Shown here in pieces: positions 57,654 through 64,000 of a stretch of 64,000 nt of DNA (positions within the stretch are counted from its first letter, which is position 1; the number at the start of each line of letters is the position of its first letter). This DNA is from Rheinheimera salexigens (GTDB taxonomy: Bacteria > Pseudomonadota > Gammaproteobacteria > Enterobacterales > Alteromonadaceae). The DNA lies in the NCBI RefSeq assembly GCF_001752395.1, contig NZ_MKEK01000001.1:1301259-1365258 (forward strand). The letters run 5' to 3'. Under the pieces are notes generated by a model. The model did no database searches. It was not told the origin of the DNA and worked only from the letters and a program-made list of their open reading frames with translations. A program made the position numbers and the translations under genes.

Positions 57654-57993
57654 TGGTTCGGTTTTTAAATTATATTGTGCATCATATTGTGGTTTTCATG
57701 ATAAAGTTAGTACAGATAATTACTGACTGAGTTGTTTGAACTAGTGATTTATTTTGATCTAGTGATTTATGAAGTAGGAAGGCTGAATATAACTTTGTAC
57801 ACTAATAAATTAAATAGTTAAACTAAATTCTAGACTGTTATAAAATAGAATTTATTTATTCTTAAATTATATTAATGCTGCATATTGAAACGGTATTGTA
57901 CGTTAAGTTAGGTTGCATCAGAGCAATGAATTCATGATTTTAATATTGGAATGTTAAATTTACTGTATTATCTCTAAGAAAACGGTATTAGCT
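57654..57993 (+). other. Non-coding AT-rich gap inside the polysaccharide operon
   Basis: This 340-base stretch shows no supported gene. It is strongly AT-rich and holds a 12-base direct repeat, CTAGTGATTTAT, near 57740 and 57757. No clear terminator or promoter was found. It may be the remnant of a lost gene or a secondary promoter region ahead of the deacetylase gene. Confidence 0.5.
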
Positions 57994-58965
57994 ATGAAAT
58001 ATTTATTTGTTATATCTTTAGACTTTGAACTCTTTTGGGGAGTTAGAGATTCACGTGGCGAGGAGTATTTCGATTTTTTAAAAAATGTGCATGATGTCAT
58101 TCCAAAAATACTTAATCTGTTTAATCAGTATGATATCGCTTGTACTTGGGCTGGTGTTGGTGCTATATGTGCAAATGATTTTGGTGAATTTATTAATAAC
58201 AAACCACTATTTATGCCTAGTTATAAGGATAGTAAATATAATCCTTTTCTTGACCTTAAATACTTATCTACACTTGACCCAAAGCTACTATTTGCGCCTA
58301 ATTTAGTGACAGCTATTACAAATACACCTAATCAAGAGTTTGCCTCTCATACTTATTCGCACTTTTACTGTTTAGAAGACGGTCAGACAGTTACAGAGTT
58401 TGCCGCAGATTTAAAAGCCTGCACGCAGATTGTTGCGAGTAAAAATATTAATTTAAAAAGTTTGGTTTTTCCACGCAATCAATTTAACTCTGATTATCTG
58501 AAGGTTTGTAAACAGCAGGGGTTAATTGCATACAGAGGGAATCCCATCCATTGGGCTTATAAACCAGAGAGCCGTAATGAGCGTAGTTTGATTAAACGCC
58601 TATTTAGATTGATTGATACTTACCTTCCTTTAAGTGGTTCGTTACGACAACAAGTACAGTTAGACAATGTGTCGGGCATGGTGGATGTACCCGCCAGTAT
58701 ATTCTTTAGGCCATATTCGCCTAAGCTAAGCTTTTTAGATGGTATGAAACTGCGCCGATTAAAGTGGTCGATGACACGAACAGCTAAAAAAGGCGGCGTT
58801 TTTCATTTGTGGTGGCATCCGCATAATTTTGGTCGGTATACCGACGAAAACTTACAACAACTTGAAGTATTATTGCAGCATTATCAGATGTTAAATAAGC
58901 GCTATGGTTTTAAGTCTGTCACTATGCAGCAAGCTGCAACACAGTTTTTAATAGGTAAGCAATGA
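57994..58965 (+). CDS. Polysaccharide deacetylase family protein (NodB-like)
   Basis: A 323-residue protein with the carbohydrate esterase 4 metal-site pattern: an early Asp in ISLDFELFWG, paired His in ASHTYSHFYC, LVFPRNQ, and a late HLWWHPHNF. Such enzymes remove N- or O-acetyl groups from sugars. No signal peptide is present, so it would act on a nucleotide-sugar or lipid-linked intermediate in the cytoplasm. It overlaps the next gene, a formyltransferase-like protein, by 4 bases. Confidence 0.83.
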   Translation: MKYLFVISLDFELFWGVRDSRGEEYFDFLKNVHDVIPKILNLFNQYDIACTWAGVGAICANDFGEFINNKPLFMPSYKDSKYNPFLDLKYLSTLDPKLLFAPNLVTAITNTPNQEFASHTYSHFYCLEDGQTVTEFAADLKACTQIVASKNINLKSLVFPRNQFNSDYLKVCKQQGLIAYRGNPIHWAYKPESRNERSLIKRLFRLIDTYLPLSGSLRQQVQLDNVSGMVDVPASIFFRPYSPKLSFLDGMKLRRLKWSMTRTAKKGGVFHLWWHPHNFGRYTDENLQQLEVLLQHYQMLNKRYGFKSVTMQQAATQFLIGKQ

Positions 58966-59714
58966 AACGTTTAGTGGTATTAGGCAGAGCATCTGCGTCT
59001 ACCCAAATGTTAATTCAAACAATGATTGCTGCCGGTTATGCTGTATACTGGGTTGAAGAGCGGCGTGATGATAAAAAGCAATTGTTGCTGCGTAGAATTA
59101 ACAAACAGGGCCTAATAAAGGTTTTTGGCCAAGTGTGTTTTATGCTGGTGCAAAAATATTTAAACTTTTCTAGCAAAAAACGCCGTCAAGAAATTTTAAA
59201 TGGCTTTGATTCTATAGACAGTATTAAACCTGTATTGACTACAACGAATGTTAACTCACCTGAATCTATTGCTTTTTTAGGTACGTTATCGTCAGATATT
59301 GTAGTACTTAGTGGTACAAGAATATTAAGTCCAGAACTATTGGCTGTTTTTACTTGCCCAGTTATTAATATTCATGCTGGCATTAACCCTAAGTACCGTG
59401 GCGTACATGGCGGTTATTGGGCTTTGGTTAATCAAGATGCGGTAAACTTTGGCTCGACTATTCATAGGGTAGATACCGGCATTGATACGGGTGACGTGCT
59501 TGCGTATGCCTATACGTCTATTACAAAGAAAGATAACTTTGCGACCTATCCACTGATGCAGCAACAAGCAGCGATGAGCTTACTCCCTAACGTTGTCAGT
59601 GCTTTGCTAACTAATAAGGCTAAAATTATTCAGCCCAGTTTAGATTCACAGCTTTGGAGTCATCCTACTTTACTGCAGTATCTCATTAATCGGTTTAAAG
59701 CAGGTGTAAAATAG
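58962..59714 (+). CDS. Formyltransferase-fold protein (sugar N-formyltransferase-like)
   Basis: A 250-residue protein whose C-terminal half has the formyl-transferase core: INIHAGINPKYRGVHGGYWAL (Asn and His of the active site) and GSTIHRVDTGIDTGDVL (Asp), as in PurN/Fmt and sugar N-formyltransferases. The likely reaction is transfer from N10-formyl-THF to an amino sugar. Its ATG sits in the stop of the deacetylase gene (ATGA), suggesting a deacetylate-then-formylate pair. The acceptor is not known. Confidence 0.8.
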   Translation: MKRLVVLGRASASTQMLIQTMIAAGYAVYWVEERRDDKKQLLLRRINKQGLIKVFGQVCFMLVQKYLNFSSKKRRQEILNGFDSIDSIKPVLTTTNVNSPESIAFLGTLSSDIVVLSGTRILSPELLAVFTCPVINIHAGINPKYRGVHGGYWALVNQDAVNFGSTIHRVDTGIDTGDVLAYAYTSITKKDNFATYPLMQQQAAMSLLPNVVSALLTNKAKIIQPSLDSQLWSHPTLLQYLINRFKAGVK

Positions 59715-59715
59715 T

Positions 59716-60893
59716 TTGCGCATTGTTCATATATTTAGCGCCTTATACCAAGGTGGAGCAGAGAACCAGCTGGAATTATTGATAAGCCAATCACTGCGTG
59801 CAACACCAGATATCGAGCATATTGTGATTAGCTTAAAAAATGAGCAAACACAACTGTGGCAGCGGCTTGAACAAAAAAAATCAAAATTTATAGCTGTAAT
59901 CTTAACAGTCCTTTTAATTTAATTAGTATATTTGCGCTGCGTAAGCTATTAAAGGCACTACATTCTGACAGCACGGTTTTTCAGAGCTGGATGTATCATG
60001 CTAATTTCTTTACTACTCTTGCTGCTGCTCGGTTACCGGTAAAACTAGTTTGGGCATTACGGCGCACCCAAATACCCCAAGGGGTTACAGGGCTTATTTC
60101 TAAAGCTTCCGCTTGGCTAAGTGGCTGGGTCAAACCGCAAGTTATTAGTAATTCAGAGGCTGGTTTAGCATCACACGGCCAAGCTGGTTATTATTTAGCT
60201 AAATCGACTGTTATTGCTAATGGTTTTGTAACTGAAAGCTTTGATCCACCAGTGCCTGCCATTTCATGTTCTCAAGCCGAATTGGCTAAGTCAGATTTAA
60301 TTGTTGCTACGCCGTCAGTAGCGAGCGCTGCTATAGAGTCAACCCTGTTTGGTACTATTGGACGATACTCGCCAGTAAAGGGTCATAAGTATTTATTTGA
60401 AGCAATTTTACTACTACAGCAGCAATTACCTGCAGCTGAATTTGAGCAAGTAAAATTTATTTTTGCTGGGCGTGATATCACCACATCTAGCGCATTAAAG
60501 CCTTATATTGATAACTTTATCATTCGCCAACAATGCCAGTTTATAGGTGAAGTTGCTGATGTATCTGTCGTCTTAAAGGATATTGATTGTTTAATTTTAC
60601 CTTCTCTAAGTGAAGGGTTCCCTAATGTGCTGGTAGAGGCAATGTTAGCGAATAAATATTGCATTGCCACAAATGTTGGCGATGTTAATCGCATTTTGGC
60701 TGACATAGTGCCTAGCATTAAGCCTGGTTGTGCAGAGCAATTATGCCGCGCTATGGTTGACTTTCTCAAAAGAGAAAAACAACAAAACATAGCCACAGGC
60801 CACGAGCTAGGTGTTTTGGCTAGAAGTCATTATTCAATTGCCTCAAGCTGGCAACAATATTTAAGTCTTTATTCTTTGTTACTAGGAAAATAA
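59716..60893 (+). pseudogene. Family 4 glycosyltransferase, single-base frameshift at an A8 tract
   Basis: Starts at TTG (59716) with RIVHIFSALYQGGAENQLELL, the GT-B acceptor-side opening. The frame breaks at the A-run 59873-59880. One extra A reads EQKKIKIYSCNLNSPFNLIS and continues open into the remainder, which includes FQSWMYHANFF and the donor-site SLSEGFPNVLVEAM (E-x7-E). The restored protein is about 392 residues, normal for GT4. As given, the first part ends at 59922. It may be a slippage site or a sequence error. Confidence 0.85.
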
Positions 60894-60898
60894 TAATT

Positions 60899-62821
60899 AT
60901 GTGTGGTTTTGCTGGAATTTGGTCCACAACTAAAAGTGACAGAATAAATTTAGATGCCCTACAGGCTATGGGTAACGCTATTATTCATAGAGGACCAGAT
61001 GATCACGGTTTTTGGGTTAATGATCAGCAATCAGTTGGTTTTGTTCATCGCCGCTTATCTATTGTTGACCTCTCAGAAGCTGGACACCAACCCATGCACT
61101 CGGCGTCTACACGTTTTGTTATCTCCTTTAATGGTGAAATTTATAATCATTTGTCTATTAGAAAAGAGATAGAAGCCTGTACCGATGTTAATTGGCAAGG
61201 GCATTCCGATACTGAAACCTTATTGGCTGCGATTGAAACTTTTGGCTTAGAGAAAACATTAGAAAAACTCGTTGGTATGTTTGCTTTTTCGCTTTGGGAT
61301 AGCCATGACAAGAGCCTGACGTTAGTTCGTGATCGTTTGGGTGAAAAACCGCTCTATTATGCTTCAATAGCCAATGACGTTATTTTTGGCTCTGAGCTAA
61401 CCTGTATTGAAGCCGTTTTGGATAAGGATAACTTAAGCATAGATAGCGCTGCGCTTTCACAGCTTATGCGCCAAGGCTATATTGTTTCACCGTTAAGTAT
61501 TTATAACGAGGTTAAAAAACTCAAACCGGGCCAGTATGTATGTTTTGATAATAGTGGTTCTAACTTTAACACCTATTGGTCAGTAAGCGATATTATAGAG
61601 CAAGGTGAAAAGATTGAGTTAACCGCGGATGAAGCAGAGATAGAATTAGAAACTTTATTATTGCAAAGCTTAAAAGACCAAATGATAGCCGATGTGCCTT
61701 TAGGGGCATTTTTATCTGGTGGTGTTGATTCTTCTTTAGTTGTTGCCTTAATGCAAAAGCTTTCTGACAGGCCAGTTAAAACTTACTCAATAGGTTTTAA
61801 TGACGCTAAGTATGATGAAGCCATATTTGCAAAAGAGGTTGCAAGCCACATTGGAACCGATCATACCAGTTTGTATATATCTGATAAGCAGGTATTAGAC
61901 ACAGTAAGTTTGATGGCTGATATTTATGGTGAACCTTTTGCCGATGCTAGCCAATTGCCCATGTATTTAGTGTGTGCTATGGCAAAAAAGCATGTCACGG
62001 TGTGTTTGTCTGGTGATGGTGGTGATGAGCTTTTCTGGGGGTATAGCCGTTATCAGATGACATTATCAGCGTGGCAAAAATTATCTGGACTGTCACAGTT
62101 TTCACGCTCTTCTCTAAAGTATATTAAACGGTTTTTACCAATTACAGTATTAAATACGGTGGGTAAGCTCTCAATTAAAGACAATCTTTTAGGTGATAAA
62201 CTAAGTAAAGCATTATCGCTATTAGATACAGCTAGTTTTATTCTTTTCTATCGAAGCTTTATGATGGCAAGTTATCGAGATGTGCCGAATTTAGTGCTGA
62301 ATGGCGATGATGGCGTGTCTGCTGTGATGCTCACTGATAAAGCTTTAAATATGCTAACTCAACACGATGTTATGCCAGCACTAGACTTAGTTACTTACTT
62401 GCCTGATGATATTTTATGTAAAGTTGATCGAGCCGCTATGGGGGTGTCATTAGAAGGGCGGATCCCACTATTAGATCATCGTGTGGTTGAATTTGCATTA
62501 AAGCTACCAACTGCAATAAAGTATAAAGATAATACGGCTAAAAGCCCGTTACGCGCTATTTTATACAAATATGTACCTCAAAACTTGATAGATAGACCGA
62601 AAAAAGGTTTTTCGGTGCCTTTGGCACAGTGGCTTAGATGTGAGTTAAAAACTTGGGCTGAGCAGCTTCTTGATTTTGAAAAGTTAAAAGCAGATGGTTA
62701 CCTTGATCCTATTCAGGTGCATAAATTATGGCAAGAGCATCTTTCTGAGAAACGAAACTGGTCAGCCGTGCTGTGGAATATTTTAATGTTTCAAGCTTGG
62801 CTGGAAAAAAGAAGACAATGA
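60899..62821 (+). CDS. asnB: Asparagine synthase-like glutamine amidotransferase
   Basis: A 640-residue protein with an N-terminal class II glutamine amidotransferase (catalytic Cys2 in MCGFAGIW) and a C-terminal synthetase domain with the PP-loop SGGVDSS and LSGDGGDELFWGYSRY. In polysaccharide clusters such enzymes (for example WbpS) are proposed to amidate uronic acids. TviB and TviC-type genes here provide uronates, so this role is likely; ordinary asparagine synthesis is the alternative. Overlaps the next gene by 4 bases. Confidence 0.9.
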   Translation: MCGFAGIWSTTKSDRINLDALQAMGNAIIHRGPDDHGFWVNDQQSVGFVHRRLSIVDLSEAGHQPMHSASTRFVISFNGEIYNHLSIRKEIEACTDVNWQGHSDTETLLAAIETFGLEKTLEKLVGMFAFSLWDSHDKSLTLVRDRLGEKPLYYASIANDVIFGSELTCIEAVLDKDNLSIDSAALSQLMRQGYIVSPLSIYNEVKKLKPGQYVCFDNSGSNFNTYWSVSDIIEQGEKIELTADEAEIELETLLLQSLKDQMIADVPLGAFLSGGVDSSLVVALMQKLSDRPVKTYSIGFNDAKYDEAIFAKEVASHIGTDHTSLYISDKQVLDTVSLMADIYGEPFADASQLPMYLVCAMAKKHVTVCLSGDGGDELFWGYSRYQMTLSAWQKLSGLSQFSRSSLKYIKRFLPITVLNTVGKLSIKDNLLGDKLSKALSLLDTASFILFYRSFMMASYRDVPNLVLNGDDGVSAVMLTDKALNMLTQHDVMPALDLVTYLPDDILCKVDRAAMGVSLEGRIPLLDHRVVEFALKLPTAIKYKDNTAKSPLRAILYKYVPQNLIDRPKKGFSVPLAQWLRCELKTWAEQLLDFEKLKADGYLDPIQVHKLWQEHLSEKRNWSAVLWNILMFQAWLEKRRQ

Positions 62822-63924
62822 AATTATTGTATATAGTTAATGTTGATTGGTTTTTCATATCACATCGTTTACCAATTGCCTTAGCAGCTATTAAAAATGG
62901 TTATGAAGTGCATATAGCATGCGGAGTAACGAATAAAAAAAGTTACTTAGAATCACTAGGAATTAATGTACATCCGATTTCACTTTCTAGAAGTGGAACT
63001 AGCCTATTGAGTGAATTAAAAGTTCTAAAGCAGGTTTGGAATATAGTTAATCATGTTAAACCTGATGTGAGTCATGCGATTACTATTAAAGGTGTTGTTT
63101 ATGGCGGCCTTGTCACTCGTTTTTTGAAAGTAAAAATGAGAGTAGCATCGATCTCTGGTCTAGGTTATGTTTTTATTGATGGCTCGATAAAAGCTAGAAC
63201 CCTAAAAATATTAATTAAGAAATTATATAGTTTTGCTTTAGGTTTTGATACAAAAGTGATATTTCAAAATAGAAGCGATGAGTCTATTTTTTTAGATAAT
63301 ATTATCGATAAATCGCAAAGTATTATTATCAGGGGATCGGGTGTTGATTTAAAACTTTTATCATTTACACCAGAGCTTACTACAAAAAAAACAGTTATGT
63401 TTTTAGCAAGATTACTTAAAGATAAAGGTTTAATTGAGTTTTGTGAAGCAGCCAAAATTGTTAAGCAGGATCTAGATGTGCGGTTCGTTTTAGTGGGTGA
63501 TGTTGATTTTGATAACCCTAACTCTATCACTCAAAGAGAATTGGCTGATTTTGTTAGTAGTGGTGCTGTAGAACATTGGGGCTATGTAGCAAATGTAAAT
63601 GAGGTTATTTCTAAATCTCATATTATGGTACTGCCATCTTACCGTGAAGGTTTGCCAAAAAGTTTAGTAGAAGCTGCAGCATGTGGTCGTGCTGTAATCA
63701 CAACTGACGTTCCAGGCTGTAGAGATGCAATTATACCAGATGTTACTGGTTTACTGGTCCCTGTTAAAAATATAGGGAAATTAGCTGAAGCCATAATTGA
63801 ATTACTCATAAATGATAATAAACGTTTAGCTATGGCATCAGCAGGGCGCTTATTAGCCGAGCAGGCTTTTGATATAAACGATATTGTAAAAAAACATTTG
63901 ATGATTTATGAAGGACAATCATGA
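62818..63924 (+). CDS. Family 4 glycosyltransferase (WbpT/U-like)
   Basis: A 368-residue GT-B enzyme. The N-terminal part, LLYIVNVDWFFISHRLPIALAAIKNGYEVHIAC, is characteristic of transferases that add the second sugar to undecaprenyl-linked HexNAc in O-antigen clusters. The donor site has MFLARLLKDKG and LPSYREGLPKSLVEAAACGR. The ATG at 62818 overlaps the asnB stop (ATGA), so the upstream in-frame start at 62773 is rejected. Confidence 0.88.
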   Translation: MKLLYIVNVDWFFISHRLPIALAAIKNGYEVHIACGVTNKKSYLESLGINVHPISLSRSGTSLLSELKVLKQVWNIVNHVKPDVSHAITIKGVVYGGLVTRFLKVKMRVASISGLGYVFIDGSIKARTLKILIKKLYSFALGFDTKVIFQNRSDESIFLDNIIDKSQSIIIRGSGVDLKLLSFTPELTTKKTVMFLARLLKDKGLIEFCEAAKIVKQDLDVRFVLVGDVDFDNPNSITQRELADFVSSGAVEHWGYVANVNEVISKSHIMVLPSYREGLPKSLVEAAACGRAVITTDVPGCRDAIIPDVTGLLVPVKNIGKLAEAIIELLINDNKRLAMASAGRLLAEQAFDINDIVKKHLMIYEGQS

Positions 63925-64000
63925 AAGTGTTAGTAACCGGTTATTCAGGCTTTGTAGGGAAGCATCTAATAAATGTATTACACACTGAATACAAAGTTCA
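63921..64000 (+). CDS. NAD-dependent epimerase/dehydratase, 5' end only
   Basis: An ATG at 63921, overlapping the previous stop (ATGA), opens MKVLVTGYSGFVGKHLI, a clear Rossmann GxxGFxG dinucleotide-binding start of an extended SDR. The gene runs off the right edge. By analogy with WbpV-type genes placed after such a GT4, it may be a UDP-sugar 4-epimerase, but 26 residues do not settle it. Confidence 0.8.
   Translation, partial: MKVLVTGYSGFVGKHLINVLHTEYKV

Overview
The window looks like a chromosomal segment of a marine or freshwater gammaproteobacterium of the Alteromonadales, probably near Rheinheimera, Arsukibacterium or Alishewanella. This is inferred from gene content and order (holD-rimI, serB beside ytjB, bamD/rluD/pgeF/clpB, PilZ protein beside radA), moderate GC and the style of the intergenic repeats. 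No database search was possible.

Region 1 (about 1-32.6 kb) is housekeeping. It starts at the end of an rRNA operon (5S rRNA and terminator) and continues with a secreted S9 peptidase, tRNA-Trp, holD-rimI, two tandem cold-shock genes with copied leaders, rnr, prfC, the operon argS-pdxH-tatD, ytjB/serB, a large two-PilZ-domain protein, radA, bamD, rluD, pgeF, clpB behind a sigma-32-type promoter, pssA, a PAS chemoreceptor, gshA, a lytic-transglycosylase-like lipoprotein, rlmA, a dsDNA-mimic protein and a POT peptide transporter.

Region 2 (about 32.7-42.8 kb) makes sugar nucleotides: wecB, a TviC/WbpP-type epimerase, a TviB-type dehydrogenase, then rmlA-rmlC-rmlD-rmlB, an outer-membrane Wzi protein and rfaH. 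A REP-associated tyrosine transposase (RAYT) sits here between two copies of a palindrome whose core is GGGTCAGAGTGATTT. The same palindrome recurs at the ends of neighbouring genes.

Region 3 (42.8 kb to the end) is a surface-polysaccharide operon headed by a promoter and an exact ops element (GGCGGTAGCGTG), the site read by RfaH, whose gene lies directly upstream. It encodes a Wza-like exporter, Wzz, second copies of tviB, rmlB and rmlA, a VioA-like aminotransferase, WbqC, a second PLP-fold protein, an acyltransferase, an SDR, Wzx, glycosyltransferases, a broken Wzy, a deacetylase/formyltransferase pair, an asparagine-synthase-like amidotransferase and the start of an epimerase. Together they suggest a Wzx/Wzy-dependent polymer containing rhamnose and/or a 4-amino-4,6-dideoxy sugar plus HexNAc-uronic acids that may be amidated or N-formylated.

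Four genes (S9 peptidase, clpB, wzy, one GT4) are each broken by a single-base indel in an A or T run, and each is restored to a full-length frame by one base. Sequencing error is the simplest explanation, although slippage at the longer tracts in the polysaccharide genes could be real phase variation. The most interesting structures are the RAYT/palindrome system, a composite repeat seen twice downstream of genes, a palindrome inserted in frame inside rmlB copy 2, and rfaH next to its own target operon.
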